Below, in pieces: positions 24,794-38,820 of a stretch of 64,000 nt of DNA. Position numbers and translations under genes: made by a program. The notes beneath the pieces were generated by a model. It searched no databases, was not told the DNA's origin, and worked only from the letters and a program-made list of their open reading frames with translations. The stretch is from UBA9620 sp965220695 (GTDB taxonomy: Bacteria; Acidobacteriota; Vicinamibacteria; Vicinamibacterales; UBA8438), in contig OZ244838.1 in NCBI GenBank assembly GCA_965220695.1, positions 806,001 to 870,000 on the forward strand, in the 5' to 3' direction. How positions within the stretch are numbered: position 1 is the first letter of the stretch; every line of letters begins with the position of its first letter.

Positions 24794-26212
24794 TTACCCC
24801 TTGGTCTCGCGGCGGGCGACTCCGGTCTCCCGGGCCGCCGCCGCCACCGCCTTCGCGACCGCCTTGACGACCGCCCGGTTGAAGACACTCGGGATGATGT
24901 AGTCCTCGTGCAGTTCCGCGGCCGGGATCACGCCGGCGATCGCGTAGGCCGCCGCCTGCTTCATCTGGTCGTTGATCGCCGTGGCGCGGGCGTCGAGCGC
25001 CCCGCGGAAGACACCGGGGAAGGCCAGGACGTTGTTGATCTGATTCGGGTAGTCCGACCGTCCGGTCGCCATGATTCGGACGTGCGGCGTCGCCACTTCC
25101 GGCATGATCTCCGGGGTGGGGTTCGCCATCGCGAAGACCACCGGGTCGCGGTTCATCTTCTTCAGCATCGGCACCGTCAGCAGACCGGGGCCGGAGAGGC
25201 CCACGACGACGTCGGCGCCCTCGATCACGTCTGCCAGCGTTCCCCGTTCACCGTTGGGGTTGGTATGGTCGGCGTACCACTGCTTCATGTAGTTCATGTG
25301 CTCGGTGCGGCCGGCGTAGACGGCGCCGATCCGGTCGCAGCCGATGATGTTGGCGATGCCGTAGCGCATGAAGATCTTGCTGACCGCCACGCCCGAGGCG
25401 CCGACGCCGCTGACCACCACCTTCAGATCGTCCGGCTGCTTGCCGACGACCCGCAGCGCGTTGATCAACGGCGCCAGCGTGACGATAGCGGTGCCGTGCT
25501 GGTCGTCGTGGAAGACGGGAATGTCGAGCTTCTTCTGCAGGCGCTCCTCGATCTCGAAGCAGCGCGGCGCGGCGATATCCTCCAGGTTGATGCCGCCGAA
25601 CGATGTCGCCAGATGGCCGACGGTGTCGACGATGGCGTCGGCATCCTTCGTATCGAGTGCGAGCGGAAACGCGTCGACACCCGCGAACTCCTTGAAGAGC
25701 GCGCACTTGCCCTCCATCACCGGCATCGCCGCGGCGGGACCGATGTCGCCGAGACCGAGCACGGCGGTGCCGTCCGTCACCACCGCGACCGTGTTCTTCT
25801 TGATGGTCAGCGAGTGGGCGTCGTCCGGCCGCCGGTGAATCGCCATGCAGACCCGCGCGACGCCGGGGGTATAGACCATCGACAGGTCGTCGCGGGTCCT
25901 GATCGGCACGCGGCTCACCACTTCGATCTTGCCGCCCAGATGCAGCAGAAAGGTGCGATCCGAGTGGTGCACCACGGTGAAGTCTTCAAGCGCGCGGACA
26001 CCATCGAGCAGCGCATTGGCATGGTCGTCGTCCCGGCAGTTGACGGTCAGGTCGCGCACCATCATGCCGTCGCCCACCGACACGAGGTCCACGGCGCCGA
26101 TGTCGCCGCCGAGACGCCCGATCTCCGAGGCCAGACGTCCGAGCATGCCGCTGTCGTTCTTGAACTGCACGCGGACCGTCAAACTGTTGCTGACGTTCGG
26201 GGTGTCACCCAT
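24794..26212 (-). CDS. NAD(P)-dependent malic enzyme with N-terminal ACT domain
   Basis: A 472-residue protein. Residues 8-85 form an ACT regulatory domain (LTVRVQFKNDSGMLGRLASEI). The malic-enzyme core has VYTPGVARVC with the catalytic Tyr, TIKKNTVAVVTDGTAVLG with the Lys, INLEDIAAPRCFEIE with metal-binding Glu/Asp, and VVVSGVGASGVAVSKI as the nucleotide-binding motif. It decarboxylates malate to pyruvate. The ACT domain suggests allosteric control, perhaps by an amino acid. First gene of the malic enzyme-mqnB-mqnD run. Confidence 0.92.
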   Translation of the reverse strand: MGDTPNVSNSLTVRVQFKNDSGMLGRLASEIGRLGGDIGAVDLVSVGDGMMVRDLTVNCRDDDHANALLDGVRALEDFTVVHHSDRTFLLHLGGKIEVVSRVPIRTRDDLSMVYTPGVARVCMAIHRRPDDAHSLTIKKNTVAVVTDGTAVLGLGDIGPAAAMPVMEGKCALFKEFAGVDAFPLALDTKDADAIVDTVGHLATSFGGINLEDIAAPRCFEIEERLQKKLDIPVFHDDQHGTAIVTLAPLINALRVVGKQPDDLKVVVSGVGASGVAVSKIFMRYGIANIIGCDRIGAVYAGRTEHMNYMKQWYADHTNPNGERGTLADVIEGADVVVGLSGPGLLTVPMLKKMNRDPVVFAMANPTPEIMPEVATPHVRIMATGRSDYPNQINNVLAFPGVFRGALDARATAINDQMKQAAAYAIAGVIPAAELHEDYIIPSVFNRAVVKAVAKAVAAAARETGVARRETKG

Positions 26213-26369
26213 CGGTTCCTCTCGTGAGTCAGAGACTGAAGTCCACCTGATTGAGACTGATCATCCTACCGCACGCGCCTCGGCGGCAAGGCCATAGCGC
26301 GCCGCGCGACCCGCCGCGCGGCGCGGATCGTCGGCCAGGTCGCGCACCGGGCCGGGCCGGTCGTGACGA

Positions 26370-27758
26370 TCACGCGCGCAGATCGTAGCAGCGCAGGCAA
26401 GGCGCGGCGCCGGTCAGGATGTCCCGGGTGTTCTGCATGACATAGAGCAGGCCGCGGCTGAGCACCGGCAGGGTCCACGATTCCTGCGCGGCGGCCAGCC
26501 AGGCGCGCGACACCTCCCGGTATCCGGCGGGAGTGAGGTCGAGCCACAGCAGATGGCCCAGCTCGCCCAGCGCCAGGAACTGTCCGTCCACCGCCAGAAG
26601 CGATCCTCGCGCCGTGCCGACGATCGCCTGCCGTTGCCGTCCGCCCTGCTCGAAGGTCTCGGTCCACTGCGGCGCCTCGCGCCAGACGATCCGGCCGTCG
26701 GCGGCATCGACGCAGGCGAGTGACGCATCGCCCTGGTTCCGGCCGTCGTAACCGTAGAGAAACCCGTCCTGGTGGATCGCGGTGTTGAAGTGCAGCGCGA
26801 ACTCCTGCGTCGTCCAGAGCACCTCGTGCGTGAAATCGGGCCGTATCTGCAGCAGCGCGCTCCCCGTCCGGTAGCTCGCCGAGATGAACACCTTGTCGTC
26901 GAAGACCACGGGGCAGGAGGCGTTGACCGAATCGTAGGTGCGGCTGCGAAACGGAAACGCGAAATCGATGGCGCCGTCGGCCGGGTCGATCGACAACAGG
27001 CCGCCGGCGGGCGGATTGGATTCGCCCCCCGCGAAGACCATGATGCGTGGCGCGCCGTGAATGACCGCCGGCGCCGGCGAGGCATAGCTCGGACCCCAGT
27101 CGCCCGCGCGCCACGCTTCGGCGCCGGTGTCGGCGTCGAACGCCACGACACAGGGACCGCCCGGGGCGCCGACGTTCACGATCAGCAGCCCCGCGTGGAC
27201 CAGCGGGGTGGACGAGGTGCCGAAGAAGTCCTGCCGCACCCCGTACTCGTTGCGCAGGTCGCGGCTCCAGATGCCGTCACCCGTCGTCAACTCGAGGCAG
27301 TGCAGCCGTCCTTCGGCGCCGATGGTGAACAGCCGCTGACCGTCGATGACGGGGCTCGACCGCGGTCCGTTGTTGTAGCCGTAGCGATCGCGGTAGGCGG
27401 TGGCGTAGCGGAACTGCCAGCGGGACTCACCGGTTTCCGGATGGCGGTTCTCGATGACTTCCTGGTCGCCGACGCGATGAAAGAGCAGCAGATTGTCGCC
27501 GGCGATGGCGGGCGAGGTGTAACCGGCGCCCTTCTCAAGTTCCCACACGAGCGGCGGCGGCAGGTCGCGGCTGAGATGGGTCTCCGTCGAGACGGCGTTG
27601 TGGGACGGACCGAGAAAAGAGGGCCAGTCGTGGGTCACCGCGTCCGGCGACAGCGGTCGCGGCGTTGCGCCGGACGGGGACTGACCGCGGGCGGCGCCGG
27701 CGAGAAGCGCCTGCCCCGCCAGCACCTGCAGCAACGCACGTCGCGAGATCATGGTCAT
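26370..27758 (-). CDS. exported PQQ-like beta-propeller protein
   Basis: A 462-residue protein with a twin-arginine-like start (MISRRALLQVLAGQALL) and a cut near ARGQ. The body consists of repeated WD/PQQ-like blades: HDWPSFLGPSHNAVS, YTSPAIAGDNLLLF, GAEGRLHCLELTTGDGIWSRDL and LACVDAADGRIVWREAPQW. It lacks the residues of true quinoprotein dehydrogenases as far as I can see, and belongs to the BamB/PQQ-like repeat group that is common in Acidobacteria. Probably a periplasmic binding or scaffold protein. Single gene, no clear partner. Confidence 0.82.
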   Translation of the reverse strand: MTMISRRALLQVLAGQALLAGAARGQSPSGATPRPLSPDAVTHDWPSFLGPSHNAVSTETHLSRDLPPPLVWELEKGAGYTSPAIAGDNLLLFHRVGDQEVIENRHPETGESRWQFRYATAYRDRYGYNNGPRSSPVIDGQRLFTIGAEGRLHCLELTTGDGIWSRDLRNEYGVRQDFFGTSSTPLVHAGLLIVNVGAPGGPCVVAFDADTGAEAWRAGDWGPSYASPAPAVIHGAPRIMVFAGGESNPPAGGLLSIDPADGAIDFAFPFRSRTYDSVNASCPVVFDDKVFISASYRTGSALLQIRPDFTHEVLWTTQEFALHFNTAIHQDGFLYGYDGRNQGDASLACVDAADGRIVWREAPQWTETFEQGGRQRQAIVGTARGSLLAVDGQFLALGELGHLLWLDLTPAGYREVSRAWLAAAQESWTLPVLSRGLLYVMQNTRDILTGAAPCLRCYDLRA

Positions 27759-27890
27759 GGCCCGCCGACTCCGCCTGCGGCTGATCCGGCGGCGCGCGCG
27801 GCACGTACAGCTCCGCCTTCCAGCCGCGTTGCGCGGCTGGCGCCGTGACGTTCAGGAAGAGACGGGGTTCCCGCGGGCGCGCCGGGCGCG

Positions 27891-28103
27891 TCAGTTGCCG
27901 AGCTTGACAACGTTCTCGGCGGCCGGGCCCTTGAGACCCTGCACCACGTCGAACTCCACCCGTTCACCCTCGGTCAGGCTCTTGAAGCCGGTGCCCTGGA
28001 TGGCGGAGTGGTGGACGAAAACATCTTTCTCACCGTCGTCACGAGTGAGAAAACCGAACCCCTTGCTGTCGTTGAACCACTTCACGGTGCCGGTATTTGG
28101 CAT
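27891..28103 (-). CDS. cold-shock protein (CspA family)
   Basis: A 70-residue OB-fold RNA chaperone. It begins MPNTGTVKWFNDSKGFGFLT and holds both RNA-binding motifs, KGFGFL (RNP1) and DVFVHHSAI (RNP2). It binds single-stranded RNA or DNA and melts secondary structure. Roughly 270 bp without a gene lie upstream, enough for the long 5' leader typical of csp mRNAs, though I cannot show one. Confidence 0.95.
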   Translation of the reverse strand: MPNTGTVKWFNDSKGFGFLTRDDGEKDVFVHHSAIQGTGFKSLTEGERVEFDVVQGLKGPAAENVVKLGN

Positions 28104-28374
28104 GTTCTTCCTGCACGTCTTGTATCGTCGGAGTTCGGTCTTGCCGTGTACTGCCGACTACATGGATGCGCGACTGGCGTCGCGCGGCAGACACCTCCCC
28201 TGTGGTCGGTGCCATTCGAGCACCCAATAGCATACTCGCAACGGCCGACCAACGGTCAAGCAGAACCGCGCGGCAGAAACGCCCGGTGCACTCCGGAGCG
28301 TGCCGGCGCGCTATAATCCCGGTTCCTGCACTCGCTGCTCGGGCGCCGCGGCGGTTGGAGGAAGGGGGGACAAC

Positions 28375-28686
28375 GTGTCGACAGGTGGTCCGAAGAGCGC
28401 GGTCGAGCTGGTCATGGAGCGCTTGCGGCAGCAGGACGCCGCCGGCGACGCGGACGGACAGGCTCGGTTGAGCGACGAGCAGCGGGCGGCCATCGCCGCC
28501 GCCCGCCAAGACTACGAGGCCAGGGTCGCGGAAGCCGAGATCCTGTTCCGGTCCACGCTCGCGGTGACGGCGGACCACGAAGCCCGCCAGCAACTCGAAG
28601 CGAACCACCGTCGCGACCTCGGCCAGTTCGCCTCGTCGCGTGACAAGAAGATCGCCGCGGCCCGGAAAGGCGGGACAGCGGCGTGA
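28375..28686 (+). CDS. small coiled-coil hypothetical protein
   Basis: A 103-residue, charged, helix-rich protein starting at GTG 28375 behind a strong purine-rich ribosome binding site (GGAGGAAGGGGGGA). Residues 40-95 (ALTVTADHEARQQLEANHRR region) have coiled-coil heptad character; there is no signal peptide. Its stop overlaps the PqiA-like gene by 4 nt (GTGA), so the two are coupled. I recognise no family. Confidence 0.6.
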   Translation: MSTGGPKSAVELVMERLRQQDAAGDADGQARLSDEQRAAIAAARQDYEARVAEAEILFRSTLAVTADHEARQQLEANHRRDLGQFASSRDKKIAAARKGGTAA

Positions 28687-29246
28687 GGGGGCTCATTGTC
28701 GCGTTGACCCTCGTGAACTTCCTGCTGCTGGTGCCTGGTGTCACCCTGCCGATCTACAGCGTCTCGATCACGACCCAGGTTGAAGCCTCGATCATCCCCG
28801 AGCCGGTCCAGGTGACGGTCTACGAACAGACCCGTTCGATTCTCGGCACGGTCCGGGAACTCTGGCAGTCGGCGGACTATCTGGTGTCGTTCCTGATCCT
28901 GCTGTTCAGCATCATCGTGCCGGTGACGAAGGGGTCGCTGCTGCTGGGGTCCATCTATGTCGTGAAAGACGCGGTCAAGCGGCGTCTCGTGCTGCTGGTC
29001 GACCTGATCGGCAAGTGGTCGATGGCCGATGTCTTCGTCGTGGCCATTTTCCTGGCGTATCTGGCGACACGCGATCAGGCGCAGACGAACAGCTTCACCG
29101 TGCCGGTCCTGATCCAGCAGGTGGATGTCGGCATGGAGACGCGCCTGACCTCGACCCTCGGGCCAGGGTTCTACTACTTCCTCGGGTACTGCCTCTTTTC
29201 CGTGGCCTGGACACAGGCGTTGAAACAGCTCCAGCGCAGCAGGTGA
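28683..29246 (+). CDS. paraquat-inducible protein A-like membrane protein
   Basis: A 187-residue protein with four predicted helices (residues 3-25, 70-90, 95-115 region and 155-175). The conserved pieces SIIVPVTKGSLLLGSIY and LIGKWSMADVFVVAIFLAYLA match the PqiA family, whose members work with MCE proteins in lipid transport across the envelope. It is a single-domain form, about half the length of E. coli PqiA. No MCE gene is nearby. Confidence 0.8.
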   Translation: MRGLIVALTLVNFLLLVPGVTLPIYSVSITTQVEASIIPEPVQVTVYEQTRSILGTVRELWQSADYLVSFLILLFSIIVPVTKGSLLLGSIYVVKDAVKRRLVLLVDLIGKWSMADVFVVAIFLAYLATRDQAQTNSFTVPVLIQQVDVGMETRLTSTLGPGFYYFLGYCLFSVAWTQALKQLQRSR

Positions 29247-29359
29247 CCCGGGTGGGGCCGGCGTGCAGGCCGCACTCGGTCCCGGCGCAGTCCGCGCGAC
29301 CGGCCTGCTCGTCCGCGCCGGCGGCGACGCGGCTCGTGCCTGCATTTTCGTCTATTCGG

Positions 29360-29756
29360 CCGGCAGTTACTTCTTGTTCGGCCCGCCGGGCCTCTCGATG
29401 CGCGTGAGGAGATCGCCGGTCCGGCCCTCGAAGGACTCGTTCTGCAGCACCTGCGGGCGTGGATCAGTTACGGCGGGGCCGATTGCCGTGTCCATTTCTG
29501 GCGAACGAGGACCGGCTCGGAGGTCGACTTCGTCCTGTACGGCGGCGCGGGATTCCACGCCATCGAGGTCAAGAACAGCCGGTCGGTGCGTCTGAGCGAC
29601 CTGCGGGGGCTGAGGACGTTCCACCGGGACTACCCCGAGTCCTCGCCGCTCCTCCTGTATCGCGGTGACGAGGCCCTGGAACGGAACGGCGTCCGGTGCC
29701 TGCCGGTCGACCAGTTTCTGCGCGAGTTGATCCCGGGGCGCGACCTCCCGTGCTGA
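29360..29756 (+). pseudogene. 3' remnant of a DUF4143-type AAA ATPase gene, frameshifted
   Basis: From 29400 to the TGA at 29754-29756 one frame encodes a clear DUF4143 C-terminal domain: ALEGLVLQHLRAWISYGG, then FWRTRTGSEVDFVLYGG, HAIEVKNSRSVR and LRTFHRDYPESSPLLLYRG. Just upstream another frame reads GSYFLFGPPGLSMRVR, which resembles the preceding family motif (FYFFDPGV-like), so a frameshift lies near 29400. The ATPase domain is absent. These ATPases are often mobile, toxin-like or of unknown role. Only about 130 of 400 residues survive. Confidence 0.7.
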
Positions 29757-30611
29757 AACCGGACCGGTCCCACCGGCCTGCCGTCACCCGTGGGGTTTGC
29801 AGAACCCGGACGATTGGGCCGGGTGCCTCGACGGATGTTTGACCCGCGGTCCTTGCGTCACGCGGGTTCCACGCTGATCTACTCGGACAAGGGCGGACGT
29901 CCGGCCTGTGCAGGCTCGCGGTTGACCAGCGCCTTCAGCTCCTTCTTCGTCATGCTGCCTTCCTTCACTGGCTGCCCTTTCGTCGGCGGGGCGCACCAGC
30001 AGGCCCAGGTCGCCGGTATCGTCACCCGGCGGCGGGAGCGCCGCGCGGAAGGCGCCCGTAGACAACACGCCGCACGGCCGCTGCAGCGATCGCGGCCGTG
30101 ACCGGGAGCGACCCCCCGTTTTTCGGCACTGGAGCGGCAACGCCGGGGGCGTGCTGATCACACGCCGCCGCCTACGCCGCGGCGGCGGGGACGTAGCCCT
30201 GGTGGCGGGCCGCGGCCTCGAAAAAGCGCAGGCTTTCGAGCGGGGGCAGGAGCAGCAACGCTATAGCACCTCCGGACGGGATGCTCAGGACAATACGCGA
30301 TTATGCCGTTGCGCACCATACCCGCCGGCGGCAAGACCGGATAGTTACGGCGAAACTAGTGGAAACGGAGACCGGCCCGGCGGCTCGCAGCCGGGCGGCG
30401 GGCCGCAGAGGCTCCGGTCGGCCGGTATTGAATAGACAAATTGTACTTAGTCATAGACATAATAGAACTATCCCTACTATGGCGCAGGTGTGGGCGGTCA
30501 ATGCGGCGTTTCCAACGCATTGGCGGGGTAGTTTCTCACCATCCAGATCGGTCCTATGACTTAATATAAATATCGCATAGCAATAATTGAATCGTGGCAT
30601 TGTTAGTGGTG
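29757..30611. other. gene-poor region with a GC-to-AT-rich transition
   Basis: No convincing gene is present. A 24-codon frame on the minus strand (ATG at 29953, behind GAAGGAAGG) is too short to call. The second half (30421-30600) is much more AT-rich than its surroundings, with TATAAT-like strings such as cataatag and ttaatataaatat. This contrast suggests either foreign DNA or a regulatory zone for the downstream surface-protein locus. Confidence 0.4.
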
Positions 30612-30640
30612 TTGACAGGACCGTAGCAAAGCGCTAGCGT
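30612..30640 (+). promoter_or_regulatory. candidate sigma-70 promoter for the phase-variable surface-protein locus
   Basis: A perfect -35 hexamer TTGACA (30612-30617) is followed after 17 nt by TAGCGT (30635-30640) as a weak -10. An 8-bp palindrome CGCTAGCG overlaps the -10. The leader ORF start at 30722 lies about 75 nt downstream of the expected start point. Based on consensus match only. Confidence 0.45.
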
Positions 30641-30721
30641 CTCTTGTCAAACAGCGCTGCCGCACACCTATTTTTCGGCGCGGTGCGGCAGCACCCGATT
30701 CAGTTGAAGGAGGGCGAACCT

Positions 30722-30846
30722 ATGGTCGTCAGTGGCAACGGCAAGATGGACGACTCGACAAAAGGCTTGGCATCCAGCGAGCGTGTTGAGTCGCCTATTC
30801 CGAGCCGAGCCGAGCATAACCTGTCGAGATTGAGGAGAAATCCATA

Positions 30847-30847
<1 letters not shown>
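30722..30847 (+). CDS. short leader ORF coupled to the AG-tract ORF
   Basis: A 41-residue frame starting MVVSGNGKMDDSTKG, preceded by a strong AGGAGG at 30708-30713 with good spacing. Its TAA overlaps the next ATG (TAATG at 30845-30849), an arrangement that couples translation of the following ORF. The peptide is polar, has no signal sequence and matches no family I know. It may act as a translational leader rather than a functional peptide. Confidence 0.45.
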
Positions 30848-35972
<5,125 letters not shown>

Positions 35973-36090
35973 AAGCCCGCTCCGGCAGAATGAAGGAGGC
36001 ACACCGTCGGCCGAAGCAGGCGCAACGCGTTGGGCCACAACCATGTGAACGGCATGACCAGAACCGCGCAGCAGGAACGGATGGACCCAC

Positions 36091-36109
36091 GCCCCGGCTC
36101 GTCCGGGGC
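36091..36109 (+). terminator. GC-rich hairpin downstream of the surface protein gene
   Basis: A 7-bp perfect stem, GCCCCGG and CCGGGGC, with a 5-nt loop, 119 nt after the stop at 35972. There is no T-tract, so it is at best a weak or factor-assisted terminator. Confidence 0.3.
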
Positions 36110-36327
36110 CTTCGCTTGCACGTTCCGATTCCGCCACGCGGCGACACGATGAAATTCGGGGCTCCGAACGAAGTGAAGAGCATCGCGCGGGCGATCACCC
36201 GCTTCGGCTACCTGCACCATCACCGTGCCCGCATCGTCGAAGGTTTGCGCCGCACGGCAGCACGCAACATGCGGCACCCGGGCCAGGTGTACGAGCGCGA
36301 ACCTCGACCCGACTCGGCTCCCCTAGA

Positions 36328-36425
36328 CAGCCCGTGGTAGAACCCCGCGTCGCACCGAGAGCGGCGCTGCGCCCGGCTGACAAGGCGCGACGAGGGAGCA
36401 AATTGGGGCATTTGTGACCGATGGA
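36328..36425 (+). repeat. partial copy of dispersed MITE-like repeat (left ~100 bp)
   Basis: Starts CAGCCCGTGGTAGAACCCCG and runs to the block containing ATTGGGGCATTTGTGACCG, matching the left two thirds of the complete element at 48140-48299. The right terminal repeat is not found here. The surrounding stretch 35973-36662 holds no gene. Confidence 0.7.
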
Positions 36426-36662
36426 CTGGTGACTATGCACTTTGTCCGGGTGTGATCGGATTGCCCAGGCTGCATCCCTCGATGTCTGGTTACTGACACG
36501 TTGTGCGGGTTTTCGGCGGCGCGCAGCATCGGAATGTCGGCAGTTTCCGCGGCACGGTTCGGTACGCGTATCGTTGCGCCGAAATCGTCCATCAATGGAC
36601 CGCGCAACATGAGCGCCTGATGCGACACCTCACGCCTGTCGCAGCGCGCCGTGGGCGCCGCG

Positions 36663-36944
36663 CTATAAACCGAGTACTGCATGTGATCCGAGGCGCACCA
36701 GGCGCAGGGTGTCGGCGCCGGACTTCTGGTAGATCAGCAGCAGGTCCGGCTTCACGTGGCAGTCACGGTGATCTCCCCACTCGCCGCTTAGCACGTGGTC
36801 GTAGTGCCGAGGTTCCAGCGCCTGATCGTTGGCCAAGGCCTCCACGATGAGCACCAGACTGGCATCGAGGTATGTCCGATGCCGGCCCCGGGACTCCCGC
36901 TTGTAGTCGCGTTTGAACTGGCTGGTGCGCTCAATCGTCCGCAT
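36663..36944 (-). CDS. YafQ/RelE-family mRNA interferase toxin
   Basis: A 93-residue protein beginning MRTIERTSQFKRDYKRE, with the YafQ motifs LEPRHYDHVLSGEWGDHRDCHVKP... and LLLIYQKSGADTLRLVRLGSH (the C-terminal H-x-x-L region). YafQ toxins cleave mRNA on the ribosome. The gene overlaps the upstream DinJ-like antitoxin by 14 nt. Complete and apparently functional. Confidence 0.9.
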   Translation of the reverse strand: MRTIERTSQFKRDYKRESRGRHRTYLDASLVLIVEALANDQALEPRHYDHVLSGEWGDHRDCHVKPDLLLIYQKSGADTLRLVRLGSHAVLGL

Positions 36945-37194
36945 GAAGATCGTCGAGCAGGTCCTCGACGCTGGCGAACTGCGGGAGGTTGCCCTTGCGG
37001 GCTTCCTTCATCGCCTCGATGGTGACGGCGTTGGGGACCAGCGGCGCAAAGGGCAGGGCCTTCTCGCGCGCCACCCTGGTCAGCAGCAGCCGCACCGCGT
37101 CGGACACAGTCAGGCCCATGGCGGCCAGCACCGTGGCCGCTTCTTCCTTCACGGATTTGTCGATGCGGGCCTGGACGAGTTGATTCTCAGCCAT
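36931..37194 (-). CDS. DinJ/RelB-family antitoxin
   Basis: An 87-residue ribbon-helix-helix protein starting MAENQLVQARIDKSVKEEA, with GLTVSDAVRLLLTRVAREKALPF typical of DinJ/RelB. It neutralises the YafQ-like toxin and represses the operon. It precedes the toxin gene, as in dinJ-yafQ, with a 14-nt overlap. Confidence 0.9.
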   Translation of the reverse strand: MAENQLVQARIDKSVKEEAATVLAAMGLTVSDAVRLLLTRVAREKALPFAPLVPNAVTIEAMKEARKGNLPQFASVEDLLDDLHADD

Positions 37195-37285
37195 AGCGCA
37201 GTCTGCGTCGATGAACGACATTGTCATTCAGATATCCGGCGGCTGTCCAGTGTTTCGTTCCGGCCCTGCGGGTGGCACCGGTTGA

Positions 37286-37525
37286 CCGCCGCGGCTCCTG
37301 TTGGCGTGGGTCTGTACCGAAGCCGTGCGCACCCGGTCGCGCGATTTCACGCTTGGCGCGTCGGTGGCCGAGTTCATGCGGCGGATCGGTTTGGAGTGTG
37401 ATACGGGGGGGGCGACGGGCAGCCGGACTCGACTGCGCGACCAGATGATGCGCCTCTTCCGTGCGCGCGTGGTGCTCTACCACACCAATCCACGGGGCGG
37501 CACGATCGAGACGTCGGCGGACGCG
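37286..37525 (+). pseudogene. remnant of a plasmid RepA replication-initiator gene
   Basis: After a stop at 37283, one frame reads PRLLLAWVCTEAVRTRSRD, then FTLGASVAEFMRRIGLE and RLRDQMMRLFRARVVLYH. This is the core of the plasmid-encoded RepA family (RepA_C): consensus members have the same TEAVRTRSRE, LG-S-EFMR-LGL and LRDQMRRLF blocks. The usual N-terminal and C-terminal parts are missing, so only about 75 residues survive. It implies that a plasmid or integrative element once inserted here. The rest of 37195-37635 holds no gene. Confidence 0.7.
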
Positions 37526-37635
37526 CTGCGCCCGCGCACCTCGGTCCCGTACCGCTCCCCGGCGGGCCCATGTCGCACAGACGCACGTCATCAGCCAGGG
37601 CCTCGAACAGGCACGCCGCCGGTCGCCCAATCCGG

Positions 37636-38682
37636 CTACTGGTCCGCGCCGGTGCGCTCCTCCTGCCGTGCGCCGCTCAGCAGGTTCAGCATGCCGTAGT
37701 TCCCCTCGTGACAGGCGTACTCGAACATCGGCGCCGCGCCGGTCTGCATCTGCAGAATCCCGGTGACCGGTTGGCTGAGGGTGGTGGGATCGTCGACGGT
37801 GAACTCGTACAGCAGCGTGTCGTCGTCGACCCGGGTGAAGCGCTCGGTCAGGTTCAGCGTGTCACCGGCGCCCAGGGCGGTCGTCACGCTGCTGTTGAAG
37901 CTGGCCACCCGGTCCGAGAAGTTGCGGGTCTCGACGACCAGCGTGTCGCCGTCCCAGTAGCCGCGGCCGTCGCCCAGCCATTGCGACAGGTCGTCCGGCA
38001 GATGCGGCCGGCGGTCCAGCGGGATGATTCGCACGTCGTGCACCATCTCGTTGAGGATGGCGACGTGGTCGGGGGTCTGGAAGATCTGGAAGTTCTGGTT
38101 GTATCCGGCCGGCAGAATCGGGGGGCCGGCGTTGAACCCGAGCAGGCAGCGTTCCGCCAAGCCGCGATCTTCCGGACCGTCGGCTCCGATGCCGCCGACC
38201 CGGTAGCGGACCGGGCGTGTGCCGGCCACATCCGCGCCGAGGGATCCGATCTGCTCGATCGCCCCGTCCGCCAGTTCGGGGAGCCGCCCGGTCGGCGGAT
38301 CGACGATCAGCGACGTGCGGCGATCTTCAACGACGCGGGCGCCGCGGTCGAACCAGAAGTTGTTGTAGCCGCCCACGGGCTGTCCGGCCGGCAGCGGCTC
38401 GGTGCGGACCTCGCTGGGGGCGTCGGCGCGCAATGCCGCCGCGGCCGCGCGCTGCTCGATCTGGGCGGCCTCTTCCTCGGTGATGGTCTCACGGTCCTGG
38501 TTGCGGGGGCGCTGGAGCGGGGTCATTGTCCTGAAATCCCAGACCCCGGTCAGATTCGGTCTGCCGTCGGCGGTTCGGGGCGCCTGGGCACCCGCAAGAG
38601 ACGGGACGAAGACCAGCGAGAGTGCTACGACGAGGACCGTGAGGCTCGTTCCGCCACAGGCTGCCCACTGTCGATTGATCAT
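37636..38682 (-). CDS. secreted Acidobacteria-type hypothetical protein
   Basis: A 348-residue protein starting at ATG 38682 behind GGAGG. A signal peptide ends near SLAGAQ (residue 32). The mature part starts PRTADGRPNLTGVWDFRT, a hallmark of a large family of exported Acidobacteria proteins of unknown function, and contains the recurrent motifs GYNQNFQIFQTPDHVAIL, RPHLPDDLSQWLGDGRGYWD and ETRNFSDR. No catalytic motif is visible. Divergent from the M28 peptidase gene. Confidence 0.82.
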   Translation of the reverse strand: MINRQWAACGGTSLTVLVVALSLVFVPSLAGAQAPRTADGRPNLTGVWDFRTMTPLQRPRNQDRETITEEEAAQIEQRAAAAALRADAPSEVRTEPLPAGQPVGGYNNFWFDRGARVVEDRRTSLIVDPPTGRLPELADGAIEQIGSLGADVAGTRPVRYRVGGIGADGPEDRGLAERCLLGFNAGPPILPAGYNQNFQIFQTPDHVAILNEMVHDVRIIPLDRRPHLPDDLSQWLGDGRGYWDGDTLVVETRNFSDRVASFNSSVTTALGAGDTLNLTERFTRVDDDTLLYEFTVDDPTTLSQPVTGILQMQTGAAPMFEYACHEGNYGMLNLLSGARQEERTGADQ

Positions 38683-38820
38683 CCGAATCCTCCAGGGATG
38701 AAGCTGATTTCCAGCGTCCGGCGTAATGACTGTACGCGGTGTAGCATACACCGTACGCGAGCTGTTGGCGCGGCTCGCAGTGCTGGCGCGGGCGCGTCCG
38801 TGCGCCGGGGAGGTCGACCG

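Noticed and set aside
22988..26227. 1,079-codon open frame on the plus strand opposite mqnD, mqnB and the malic enzyme
   Set aside because: Composition is Arg/His/Gln-rich and featureless, and the opposite strand holds three well-supported enzymes; it is an antisense shadow of GC-rich coding DNA.
29879..29953. 24-codon minus-strand ORF (MTKKELKALVNREPAQ...) behind GAAGGAAGG
   Set aside because: Good ribosome binding site but far too short and alone in a decayed region; may be the 5' scrap of a lost gene.
30163..30290. Minus-strand frame ending LESLRFFEAAARHQGYVP, looking like a protein C-terminus
   Set aside because: Only about 40 codons between stops, no start signal and no family match; not enough to call.
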